Shown here piece by piece: positions 29,010 through 40,524 of a stretch of DNA of 64,000 nucleotides. This stretch comes from Paramacrobiotus metropolitanus. Taxonomy: Eukaryota > Tardigrada > Eutardigrada > Parachela > Macrobiotidae. The stretch lies in the NCBI RefSeq assembly GCF_019649055.1, contig NW_026570255.1, positions 558,001 to 622,000 of the forward strand, read 5' to 3'. The notes below the pieces were generated by a model. That model did not search any database, was not told the DNA's origin, and saw nothing but the letters and a program-made list of their open reading frames with translations. Numbering within the stretch: position 1 is the first letter of the stretch; each line of letters begins with the position of its first letter. The position numbers were made by a program, and so were the translations under genes.

Positions 29010-31842
29010 ATGAACTTACTCCATGCTATAGTAATCTCATCGCTGTCGTTGGTTGTTGGAGCACACTCCTCGGCGTCAGGTAAAGCAGCCTCAATTATCG
29101 TTGAGGCAAATGCGCCATATTTCGAGCTGAAGGTTTACCGTTCGTTCGTTGGTACAGATGACAAGCTTCTGCTGTTCAACGATGTTAATTGGGAGGACGA
29201 CGACGACGATAGCAGTGGACTCGATAGTTTTGTTTCGGCAACGGGCTACATCCATCCGAGCGGCTACTGGCCCAACAACGGCCAAGAGATTCCTTATGAA
29301 TTGACAGGATTCAGTAAGCGCGCCACACCCTAATTAACTCAGCTTTTTTGACCTTGTGCTGTTCAAACTGTTACATGGATAACCGCTTGCACTCCTGTTA
29401 AAAGCACTTTTTTCTCAAACGTAGTTTTTCTTTCGTTGATCCCTTTAACTAAAAAATTACAACGAAGGAAAATCGGGGATTTCCACGCTTGAAATAATTA
29501 CGGCCGCACGGTGTGCCACTCTAAAGGCGTGTGAGGAGGAGTGGCCTCCCCGTCATCTACGGCAGCAGAAGACCGCGGGGCCAAAAGGACAGCAAGTTAC
29601 TCAGACGACGATGGCTAGCAACTGAAGAATCTACCAGATTGAAGATCTGGTAGGTGAAGAAAAATGCCATCAAAATACAGCAAAACAACTTAGCACCCGC
29701 CCCAGTGCGGGTGTGCGGGGAGGCCACTCTTCCTCACAGTAGTATCATGTGAGTTGGCCGATAAAGTGCGCAGTTGATTCTCGGGTGTTCTGCGTTTCCG
29801 CATAGCTCGCAGCGTAGAACACTGCTTACTCAGCAGGATAGATTCCGTTTCTGTCTTGCCCGTGGATTCTTCCAGAATCCATCATCATAGGCGTTTCTGT
29901 TCAGCAAACGTTTCACGAATTCCGTTCTTTTCTGATTTCGTCGCGAAAAGTGGTTTTTACTGCAGTATTTCTAAGGAACAATTAGAAACACGTAATATAA
30001 GAAACGAGTTTGGGAACACATATAAGAAACGAGTTGCAAATGAAAAACGCTTTGTTTGGAGAAATCGGATGCGAAACGAACCGATCACAGAAATATACTT
30101 CCCAAATTGAGCTAAAAACAGAGCGATTGTTAAGGACCTTGTTCTTTCCGCATTCATTAAATTGTCGTTCTCCTTTTTTTTTCAGGTGACGAGCAAAGAG
30201 GGAGTATCGAAAATGCAATGCGAGCTATCGAATGGCGCACCGCCGGCTGCGTAACATTCCAGAAACGCAAGGGAAATCACCAGGAATACATTTTGATTCA
30301 ACACCAGATAGGACCCAAGGCAATGTAAACTTTTCCGCTGGATTACTGTAGTTTCTGTGAAACGTAATGAGTAACCATTGTTTAACAGATGCAAAGCGGA
30401 CGTTGGTCGCAGCATCGGCCGCCCAACCAGAGTCAGACTGCATTCCGACTGCTTTTCACTAGCCATACCCGGCATCATCCAGCACGAGATTATGCACGCG
30501 CTGGGATTCCACCACGAACACAGTCGCCCGGATCGGGATGATCACATCACCCTAGTGGCCAGTAATATGAAATCCGGCATCGACGAAAGAAACTTCCAGA
30601 AACTGCCTCGAATGGCCACCTTTGGACTTCCCTATGACATCGAATCACTGCTGCATTACGGTCAGGAGGTATCCAAGAGCCACGACAAACCGGCTATTAT
30701 CTCCAAAGCCATCCCGCCGGCCCGTTGGATAGGCCAGCAGTTTGGCCTCAGTCCGTTGGATGTCACCAAACTGAAGGTAGCTTACAACTGCTCGCAGAAG
30801 GAAGCTGCAGTAACTGTGCCCACTTTCTCCGCTACGCCAGCTCGCATTGACCGTCATAGCGTAACCAGTGGTCCCACCTTTAACGAATATGCTGCTACAG
30901 AAGGTAAGGCGTAACCTAGAAGAAATAAGGTTACTTTGTGGCAGATTGGGAAACGGAAAAGGCTCATGTTGCTATAATAAGGTATCATTTAGCCAAATCT
31001 GTGTTCCCGGACGGGCAGTTTCCGGTCTGGTTTATATTACTTTTGCTTTGAATCAGCTTCTGGTAGACTTTAAATGTGACTCGAAACTTGCAGACTATCC
31101 TATTAACACATCGGTTGCTGATCCGCCTTTTGTGTATCCAATACCAAAAATGGCCAACGAGCCATTAACAAAGGAGCAATGCCTGCGCGGAGAATCTGCG
31201 AACTGCCAGAAACCTGGCTGGTTACGCGGCCACCGTGCCATGGAAACCCCGTATTACTTCACCACCTGTAACCGCACGGCTACTCAGATGGAACTGTTGA
31301 TCATGTTCCGTGAGATGTCGCAGCCGCCGCTACGGTATGTACGGCTTCGTTTGGAAGACTCCGAACATGTGACCGGTGAGGCACTACAACCTATTCGCAC
31401 CCAAGTTATTCACCTGAGCCTGTATGGCTGCCACACTAATCGAGTGACCGGGAAACTACGCGGGATGGCACTCGGCAACTTGTTACGCTTTGGTGCTTTC
31501 GGAACAGGATGCTCAGATTGTCTTGTTATGCAGAAGCTAGTCTTCAGCACGTCCCTAAAACTGCGCGAAATACAGTTTCTCTGGCATGTTATACAGTCGG
31601 TGGAAGTCGACAGTTTTTCTGATATGGTGGATCTGCGAATTTTGTCCCTGCCGTTGTCGAGGGAACAACATTGTAGCCCGAGTTTTGTCTGGTACAGACG
31701 CTGGTTATCCCGGCATTCCTATCTTGCGAAGACCCGATCCATGGGCAGTGTGTATAATACGCAAACCGATTGGGACCGTTCAATATTTAACTTGGATGTG
31801 ATGGAAAGTGATGTGTCTCCACTCTTTATCAGATGCGGCTAG
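29010..31842 (+). CDS. Astacin (M12A) zinc metalloprotease, apparently fused to an LRR-like C-terminal region
   Basis: Proposed exons: 29010-29313, 30186-30324, 30389-30903, 31094-31842 (568 residues); every junction is GT-AG and phase-consistent (1, 2, 1). Residues 1 to about 20 are a signal peptide, followed by a short acidic propeptide. The catalytic domain starts near YWPNNGQEIPYELTGF and has the full zinc motif HEIMHALGFHHEHSRPDRD, four conserved cysteines and the terminal block IGQQFGLSPLDVTKL...YNC. The Met-turn, normally SxMHY, reads SLLHY, so its Met is Leu. The last exon encodes about 250 residues with LRR-like spacing (QVIHLSLYGC, VEVDSFSDMVDLRILSL). Secreted proteolysis is expected. 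The weakest join is exon 3 to 4; if wrong, 31094-31842 belongs to a separate gene. Confidence 0.78.
29530..29738. mobile_element. 209-bp MITE-like element in intron 1 of the astacin gene
   Basis: 29530-29552 and 29716-29738 are inverted repeats (22 of 23 identical; TGTGAGG...CTCCCCG). The inside can form two more hairpins: CTACCAGAT/ATCTGGTAG and CACCCGC/GCGGGTG. No target duplication is clear; a structured RNA is an alternative reading. Confidence 0.55.
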
Positions 31843-32410
31843 CTCTCCAATATACAGTAAACAAAAGGCATAACGAGCCGCTCTAACTGATGATCTATCT
31901 CCTTATTGTCGATCGGAGTTTATCTGCTATACAGTGGTACTGTGGTAGTATCTTAGTGACAAATTGTCTGCATTTTTCAAATTGATCTTTTTGTTGTGCC
32001 TTTGCTCATTTTACACAACTGGATTAAAATTCAACTTAGGTTAACTCAACAGCACTACGCTAGCAAACAGTTAACCATTTAATTGTGCAAATGCTTCGAT
32101 ACTTCTAAAATGATATCAATGCGGAAGGTTTAGATTTCCCGTCCATTACGTTGACTGGTAGTGCCAAGCGGCCGCATTTGTGGATTTTCCATCCGGCTCC
32201 GGAAAAAAGCCTACCGCCGTCGTGCCGACTGCTGAATGACGGACATAAAGGGATGGCAAGCCGTAGCAATCCCGACACAACCTCCGCCAATTCGTTCGCG
32301 TGACGCACCCGGACGCCCGTCCAGAAGTGGCTCAATCTGTACCAACATGGGATTTAAGCGTCACTGTCGCGTTGCGGACCAAGTTTCGCGTTGTAGCGAA
32401 CATACACAGC
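31843..32410. other. Intergenic; right part resembles the far flank of the 44.5-kb satellite block
   Basis: No gene seen. The stretch at about 32310-32370 (GGCTCAATCTGTACCAA) matches, in inverted orientation, the flank at about 46195-46220 (GGCTCAATCCGTACCAA on minus). Confidence 0.5.
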
Positions 32411-32925
32411 GCAACACGGCTTATAAGCCGCAAATCGCAGCAACGGGCCGCAACAGTGCTGCCGTGCTTGGCTGGGCTATGCCAGCGCAACGCCGCAACA
32501 GGCGCAACACGGCCTATAAGCCGCAACACGCAGCAACGGGCCGCAACAGTGCTGCCGTGCTTGGCTGTTATGCCAGCGCAACGCCGCAACAGGCGCAACA
32601 CGGCCTATAAGCCGCAACACGCAGCAACGGGCCGCAACAGTGCTGCCGTGCTTATTGGGCTATGCCAGCGCAACGCCGCAACAGGCGCAACACGGCCTAT
32701 AAGCCGCAACACGCAGCAACGGGCCGCAACAGTGCTGCCGTGCTTGGCTGGGCTATGCCAGCGCAACGCCGCAACAGGCGCCACACGGCCTATAAGCCGC
32801 AACACGCAGCAACGGGCCGCAACAGTGCTGCCGTGCTTGGCTGGGCTATGCCAGCGCAACGCCGCTACAGGCGCAACACGGCTTATAAGCCGCAACACGC
32901 AGCAACTGGCCGTAACACGGCATTA
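32411..32925 (+). repeat. Satellite block, ~93-bp unit, about 5.5 copies
   Basis: Units begin GCAACACGGC at 32411, 32504, 32595, 32687, 32779 and 32872. Each unit has GCAACA-rich sub-repeats and a short linker that varies between copies. It lacks stop codons in several frames, so long spurious ORFs arise. Confidence 0.93.
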
Positions 32926-32997
32926 AAATTGCCCAACGGTCCTTAAGCATTTCATAAATACGAGTACATTACATAACGAAAATAGTTAGTCACAAAT

Positions 32998-33653
32998 TCA
33001 CAGCAACAGAATCTCATTTAATGCTGCCGCTCCTTCCATTGTTCCAAGTACATAAGTGGCGTTGCCTCGCTGAATTGCCAACGATATTCGCTGGCGCAGA
33101 AACTCATGGGAACGAGGTTCGCCTGTTTGGAGCTGGAGTCGCTTCCCAATTTCTTTAATTAGAGCGATGGCCGACTTTCCCCACGGTCCGAGAGTTTCAA
33201 AGGCTAATGGCGCGAAGATGTATCTTCCCAACAGATACAAGTACAGTCGCACTTGTTTAGTTGTTTATCTTCGGCCTGCGCTGCAGCGGATCCAGCAGAA
33301 GCTGACGTGGATTTTAAGTGAGACAGGGCGACGGTATCGACACAGGTGACGTCCCACGCCAAGCACATACCGCGTTTCCAGGCGAAGGTCGTGCACCCAT
33401 CCGGCCCCGTCTGATCCGGGCGACGATCCGACGTGTGGGATGTTCCGCGCGGCTCCAGTTTGGCAGGGATGTCCGCTGACAACAGCGCTCTGCAGACGAT
33501 ATTGTTCAGTCCGCCGTGACGCGGGTGTCTTCCAGCAGAGAAGGAACAGGATAAGCCGTGGTGGCCTTTGAATTCGCTCTCATCACTTTGCTTGTATCCC
33601 GCTTGCGCACTTAAACGGTCAGCTTTAGAGTATATTGTATGAAACAATGACAC
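32998..33653 (-). pseudogene. C-terminal fragment of a retroelement-type protein (PD-(D/E)xK-like region), frameshifted
   Basis: The first part (33653 to about 33250) has GHHGLSCSFSAGRHPRH, LNNIVCRALLSA and RRPDQTGPD...WDVTCVDT. The second (33252-32998), in another frame, has IFAPLAFETLGPWG and ISLAIQRGNA. These blocks are in the order I remember from C-termini of retroelement proteins found widely in invertebrates, where RPD...WDVT resembles a PD-(D/E)xK nuclease core. One frameshift near 33250 separates them and no upstream reverse transcriptase is adjacent, so this is a decayed piece. Family assignment is from memory. Confidence 0.6.
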
Positions 33654-36550
33654 TCATTCTCTTTTTTGCATTGCGCTTGATCGTGTTGTCAGGTTGTTTG
33701 CAGTAAGTAGAGAATTTGTTTCTCAACATTTTGGTAGTAAAAGTGTCGAAAAAATTTTTTTTGTGGGAATTTGAAAACCTGTTTGGGCCATACAAATTGG
33801 TGCTACGATCCGGCACTACTGCCAAATGCGGGTGTTCGCAATGAGATTGGCATTTTCGATGTGGCTGCTCTTGTTCGAACTCGTCTTGCAATTCTTGGCT
33901 TGAATATCCATGGACTTATTTGATACGAATCTGAAAATGCATTCTGTATTCTAAATTTGTTGCGGTCACTCCACATTGCGTGATGCAAGCACTTAGAGCA
34001 CCGTGCACGCCACTTTAAACCTTTGTCAAACGTTGTACGTTAAGGGAAATGGCCCGGTACATACAGAGTAGCGTAAAATGGTACTGTATAAATACACTAA
34101 AACTTTTGCTTGCGCGAACTTCGAATCACTTTTTTGTAATACTTACTTTATGTCATTCTAAAGCTTAATAATTTGTTATTACCCGATCTTCTTGAAACTT
34201 TGTTGTAAAAGACACACGACCATAAGGTCGAAAGCGAAACAATATCAGATTCATAGCAATTTTTTCCGATTTTAAAATAAATTTCAAAAATTTTAAAATT
34301 CATTTTAAAATTAAGTGCTATGAACCTGGAAGGGCTATGAACCTTCGCATTCCCTTATCAATGTCCTGCGGCAGATTTCTCTCTTTCGTTGGACACCTAC
34401 CATAACAACTTTACCTGAGTGGGTGACGCAAACGCTTTACTGTTGTCATTTACCCACAAAGTTATGAGACAGTAACTTCTTCGCGGATAACATTTTCCTC
34501 TGACATTAGACTATAAATGGACTAGAATAATGGCTAGAATAATTACGTTGTAGTATCCTCTGCTTTCTTTCTTCATTGTATCCCTTACGTTGGACGTATC
34601 ACCTTCTGCATTACTTTGTGCATTGTCAGCTGCATAACTTTCAATACTTCGTTTAGTCAACTTCTTCGCTTCTTGTGTTTTCTGTAGCAGTACTTTCCAC
34701 GCTGTAATTATACGAGTAGTAACGCTCATAATAGGCATTGGCCACTCCTTGTAATATTGCCTAAATTTGCCGCAAATAATTATAACCTTTATACGACTTT
34801 CAGTTAACAAAAGTACTGCGCATCCAGAAATTTGTCACCAAAATTTGTTATGCTAATGCATATGCATAATTCTAGCACACAATTACCTAAAAAATGTCAG
34901 TGTAGGCAAAACAGTCAGAAAAAATTATAGGTGGTGTACGTTGATACGAATACGTTGCTACGAATATTATTCGGTGTACGTACGTTGATTTTCCTTTTTA
35001 AAAACCAAAAATGTAAGTCCATTATTTTGGTATTAATAAGTATACGTAAATACCGTATTAAGGGCAAGATCACTGCCCTGCTCAAGGGGCTTCACTGTAT
35101 TCTATACAGTGAAGATACAACAATTATAGTATCTGTATTGTATGAACTACAATACAGCCCCTAGAGAACCGCATTGGCAAGATGCTCCACTATGACATGA
35201 ATAAGTACTGTAGCAGTCGAACTACTGCAGCAGACAACGCACGAAGTAGTGCAGCAAATGATGCGCATTACGTAAGTAATACGATGTAGGGAGAAGACGG
35301 TGGATACTACAACGTAGAAGGCTTTTTGCGGCTCTCGGCTTCCTTACCGGACGGATCAACCACGGTTACCAAGATTTATCTAAATCTCGTCCAAGCTTAC
35401 TGTAGAAGTTATCGACATCAACGCCTCTTCTGCGTCATTGTCCAACTGTCTATGAGAACTGTTAAACATGCAGACTATGCTCATTGGCTGAACTAAAATT
35501 TGGCACGTATTCACAATTTAAATACAGCGAAAATCTTTAGAACTTTACAGGTTTTTTTATAGGCAATAGATCAAAAAGTAATGTTTATGCAAGTGAATTC
35601 AGGCTCTTTACCCGTTTACCAACAACTTTCGGTCCAAGTGCAAGTTGTAGCGATAATGCACAAAAAATACTAACTATAAAGAATAAAGTCAAAAGCTAAA
35701 AAAACGTGCATTGTTTCCTTTAAAAAAGCACTGCCGTTGTCTATAGAAATATGCGCATTAGTTCGATTAAATCATGAATTTCAAACAAACACGATAGTCC
35801 TATTTGCAGGACTGGCACTTATACGCTCTCTTCTTTGCGTCCGTTAACCTGCCATTGACATCTCCGCATTTCAAATGAAACACAAGCTTGCATGCCGTAC
35901 ATGCGATCCCTGAATCCTTGATTTCCAGCGCAAGCCCACACTTAGCGCACTAAACAAACAATGCACTGTTAACACTGACACAGTGGCATGTAACAAAATG
36001 TATGAAGACTGATTTAGTAACCTTTGCGACATCATCGTTCGAAACAACTCGCACTTTATGCTTGCTGGCTCGAATTGCAGGAGCAAATCCTGTGTACGAA
36101 CAGAAAACCACGATGCAGCTTCAGTCAGAATTCACCATTACACAGATCAAAGGATGCGAGTGACCCCGGCATGCGTCATGATCCCTTGTCCAGATTAACA
36201 CACTGCAGTCTGCAGGGGGTGCTAGAACACTATTACCACGCAGGCCCATGCTAATCCGCAATTTTAACTTTGGTTAACATTTGTGCTTTTATTTTGTTTC
36301 GACCTTAAACACATCCGATTTTTATCGCTTAGTGTTAATACCGAAAGTTGTGCACTGATCTCTAATTCCATTGCACAGCTACCGCGATGCAGTTCTTATG
36401 AAACGCATACAATTCATTTTAATAGGCTGACGTTATACCTGTGCTGGCAAGCTTGCGCTTTTTCGCTTTGCCTTCCGGTTCAGGAATTTCTGAAACGAGA
36501 AGTAGAAATATATTTTTAAATTCAGATCAGCTCATAAAACTTCATTGCTG
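33654..36550. other. No gene recognised; contains a compact cloverleaf-forming sequence
   Basis: AT-rich, with only short frames lacking domains. The notable object is the 35061-35166 set of hairpins described among the findings. Confidence 0.5.
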
Positions 36551-36613
36551 TCAGTTATGCAGGCAATCATTGGGAAGTACTTCGTCACCTTCAGCAGAAG
36601 ACTCGTCCTCCGA

Positions 36614-38176
36614 GGCAGGGGGTAAAACGTGGCAGTGGCACCTGCCAGTGGCACTGCCAATGGCATGGCAAGCGATAAAACCTGGAGGTTCTGGCAACTG
36701 GCAAGTTATAAAACCTGGCAGATGCCACATAAAGTGTGGCACCATGTAAAGGAAGCGGGTTCCGAATATTTAATCAACTTCATAGGTTTTTAAAATATTG
36801 CCAGCACACAATCGATTTATCGTGTAAGCATTAACAGCACTGGCCATGCACGAAGTGCGGGAGTGAGCGCCAGCACAGAAATTTCAAAAGGTCACATCGT
36901 ACTTTCCTGTGCGCACGAAATATTACAATAACGGTGTTATTGCACATTAATATCTTCTTGCACATTAGTAGCGATAAACGCACTATTGTACACCAATAGA
37001 TTAACGGTGTTATTATGAATTTATAATTCTAAGATAGCTACGGTGCTTATGAATTTGTCGCAACGTCGCGTATCACTAACTGTTACAAAAAGTAAGATAG
37101 AAAGTGAAGAGCACTTCTTCGAAACGGTTTTTGTTTTGATCGCCTGCGAGATGCTGTGGGTAATAAGTTATAACCACCTGATAGTTATGGTATTACTATC
37201 ACGTTCATGTTCTGAGACTGACTGATAACTGGTAACTGATGCGCAGTCACAATTTTTAGATGACCTTTACGGTGAGAACACACTCCGGCGTATAAAGGTT
37301 ATAACACGGGCAGCATGACAGTAATTATAGGATAGCGCTGTTTTAGTAAGAGTTGGACGCTTTGCTCGCACAAATTATTTGAGGGCTCTGCCACGTGAAT
37401 GCCAAAACAGTATCGCGAAATCCGCCTATAACACTCTACTTTACTTTTGATTTAAATGATGTCATATTGTTGCTTCAAACTTTGAAGCAATAGAACAAGT
37501 AAATGTTTGCTGCTGTAGTCCGAGGGTCACCGGTAGACACCATGTACAACAGTTGCACGGTCACTCTTTCTAGACATGGTTTTTTTATGGTATTTTATGT
37601 AAGCATGGGTTTTTATGGTATTTCGACACAGATGTACACTTAGCCTTAGTAAGTGATGTTTGTGACCCTGGGCTGTGCTGCATCATTGCCGTTTCTCTAG
37701 GTGGGCGAGGGGAATGAATGTTCATGCATTCCTCTCGCACCCCTAGAGCAACGGCAATGGCTGCATCATGTACCGTGCAGGTACTGTACTCAAACTGTAA
37801 CGCATATATCAGCGGCGCGCCCTCACGAAGTGCTGCGAGTGCATTTTAACATGCCTTATCATTCTTTTTGTTGCTGTACTTTGCCTAATACGATGTGACC
37901 TTTTGAAATTTCTGTGCTGGCGTTTCACTCCCGCACTTCGTGCATGGCCAGTGCTGTTAATGCTTACACGATAAATCGATTGTGTGCTGGCAATATAATA
38001 AAACCTATGAAGTTGATTAAATATTCGGAACCCGCTTCCTTTACATGGTGCCACACTTTATGTGGCATCTGCCAGGTTTTATAACTTGCCAGTTGCCAGA
38101 ACCTCCAGGTTTTATCGCTTGCCATGCCATTGGCAGTGCCACTGGCAGGTGCCACTGCCACGTTCTACCCCCTGCC
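36614..38176. mobile_element. Non-autonomous Mutator-like DNA transposon, 288-bp terminal inverted repeats
   Basis: 36614-36901 and 37889-38176 are near-perfect inverted repeats of exactly equal length (288 bp each). The flanks carry a 9-bp target duplication with one mismatch: GTCCTCCGA (36605-36613) and GTCCTCCAA (38177-38185). Long TIRs plus 9-bp duplications are typical of Mutator-like elements. The 987-bp interior encodes no transposase but contains an imperfect ~35-bp hairpin (37685-37758). Confidence 0.88.
37685..37758 (+). other. Imperfect hairpin inside the Mutator-like element
   Basis: Arms of about 35 nt (ATTGCCGTT...GGAATG and CATTCC...AACGGCAAT) with roughly four or five mismatches and a tiny loop. 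The size resembles a miRNA precursor, but expression is unknown. Confidence 0.4.
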
Positions 38177-38488
38177 GTCCTCCAAAGATTTAAGCTCGGT
38201 ATGGGGACAACCAATGCTGCTACCCTTTACGGTTTCCGGCGATGCAATCCGTTCGTCCGGCGGGACACGTCCACCCGCTGAACAGGACTGCTCCGTCACA
38301 TCCGTGTTGTCTGCCAAAACGGAAGTTGATGGCGCGATGTTGATGCCGATACCTAATTCAGTCATCCCTCCTGGAATGGCGCTGGTGGGCACGACAAGAT
38401 TGCTCTGCTGATTAGCGGAAGAGGCCGAAGGCTTTTCGTTCGTAGGAGGAGATTGGGCACCGGCAGCGGCTGTGCCTGAGATACCTTA

Positions 38489-39366
38489 ATAGCAAAATAA
38501 AATTATTTTGAAGGATAACTTCATTTCCACTTGACAGCATCACTTTGCAATGTACTGTTTACAGAAGCTAATGGATTACTAATCGACTGGAGCGAGGCGA
38601 AGGTCTTCCTAGATTTTCTGTTTTAAGAACCATTGTTCCTCAGTTTGTAAATTGCGGTGTCGGGGTTTCAAAGTAGGATACAAACAATAAGTCTAAAAAA
38701 TGACTAATTGTGGATAAAGAAAATGACGCGTCAAAATAATAGGTTTACCTGATTTTTTATAGAAACTGCGCTGATCTACGTATGTCTGTTAACAAAGATT
38801 CCAGCATAAAAATTAATGAATCATCACGAGTACTGGTATGATACACCAGGTTTTTTAGACGCAAACAATAAATTGTTTGGAAAATGCAAAAAATATATCT
38901 TAGTAAAACATAAATACTACGTCACAGGGAGAAAGGAAAGGTATTTACGTATAGTGTTGCACATTTTTATTTCCTTACCTGAATTCTTTTCTACAGAGTA
39001 ATTGAATTTGTTGGTTTTACGCAAAATGTACTTATTATGTTCACATATTCATGTACGCATAATACCTTTTACATTGTATCCGTCTGTGCGTCATAATGGC
39101 CAGATGAAAGCCATTGGCTGGATGCCTAAGAAATGGCTTTTTAATACCGGAAGACCACCCAATACGAGCATACAACATTGATTTTTGCCCCTTTGCAATT
39201 TTTGTGCGTTTCCTAGAACTTGCTTCTTTCGAGTAATCTTCGAGTCGCGAAATAAGTCTTTCGAAAGCAAGGAAAGTAATGAAAGCCTAAGGACTTGCAT
39301 ATAAAGTCCAACTGATTCTCGTATGCTCGCCAGTATTTTCAACACCTTTCAGCACGGTATAAAATC
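38489..39366. other. Probable intron or spacer of the disrupted gene; nothing recognised
   Basis: AT-rich sequence between the last exon (38475) and the next open minus-strand stretch. Short frames on both strands show no domains. Confidence 0.4.
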
Positions 39367-40524
39367 TTACACGATAACTACTTTTACCACATATAGAGAC
39401 ATAATAGAGTACGCTAAAAGTTTCCCTACCCATTTGTTCCAGCAATTCCGTAACCCTTTTCGAGCGTAAGACATGGGGACAATTGACGCTTTTAAAATGC
39501 GCCCATCCAAATGTACATCATGAGAAACTTCAGCGTTGGGAATTAGACGAAGTGCAGGAACATAACCCGCCAGGAAACGTGTATCCTTTCCTTTACTCTT
39601 CAAATCCGCTTCAAAGGCCTCAAGTTTTAACGCCAGGAAAGCAACTTGATCACCACTTTTGGCCTTTCCGGTATAAATTTTGACATTGCTTTTTATCTAG
39701 CAAAACGTCAATATAAGTTTTCACTTTTGAGCATTCTTTGAAAAAGCTCTACTTGAAGCAAAACTGGCGTAACCCGTTTACCGAAAACCTTCTGACTACG
39801 TAATAAGGCGCTTCATCACTGCTTTCTGTGCCTTGCAGAATACGTACCGTAACTGGTTCAGCACTCTCGATTGCTCCTTCGATTATAGTGTTAAGGTCAC
39901 TGGGAGCTGATGAAGTTTTCTGCTCTTTAGACTTTGGCGACAGCGGTGTCTGAGGAGGCGCGTGCTTGGCTTTCGGCTGCGGTTGCGTCTACCAGGTAGC
40001 CGCTACTTTGCACATAAACCTCAGGACAAATTCACGGAGAGCTTCCCTGTTTATACACATTTTGACATCCACAATATCCAGTGCCTACAGAAAGCCGTTC
40101 AAGCAACGGAAACATTTTACTTTCACTGGCTAGCAGACCAGAGCCTAAAATCTTCGAAATTTACGTGAGCACACTTAATTTTTGCAAAGAGGGGGTATTG
40201 GAAACTATTTTATAATTTTTCTGGCGTGCGCTAATAGGTTATTTTCTCCTTCAGTCGTTCGGATACTGCCGCATACCTCGTAATGCAAAAATCGAGGTGC
40301 AATCAACCTGGATTGCCTTCTTTACACAACTTTTCGGGCAAAGCGAAATCACATATTCGTTGTTTGTTAATCATCTCCTCGTACATATTGCCGTATGGTT
40401 TAAATGAAACTATTACTGCTGTCCCAGGCAGCAAGAGAATAAAAATAACATTATAAAAACAAGAAAACCTATAAAACAAAAGTTAATGCTAAGTTGCTAA
40501 CCACTAGACGAAACAATTACCTTT

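Larger units (their letters stand above)
36551..39988 (-). pseudogene. Unknown minus-strand gene, last exon split by a DNA transposon
   Basis: The last exon starts after a good acceptor (CTCAG before 38475), is open to 38177, is interrupted there by the inserted element, and resumes in the same frame at 36613 to TGA (36551-36553). It encodes a Ser/Thr/Pro/Glu-rich, disordered-looking segment. Likely upstream exons are an open stretch about 39687-39367 (includes FLAGYVPALRLIPN) and a Pro/Lys/Ser-rich one from 39988 to at most 39749 (includes DEAPYYVV). I could not settle the junctions between them, so membership in one gene is inference. No family is recognised. The insertion adds over 1.5 kb with stops to the coding exon, so this copy should be truncated. 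Confidence 0.5.

Noticed and set aside
32236-32946. Open frames across the smaller satellite block
   Set aside because: Same reason as the larger block.
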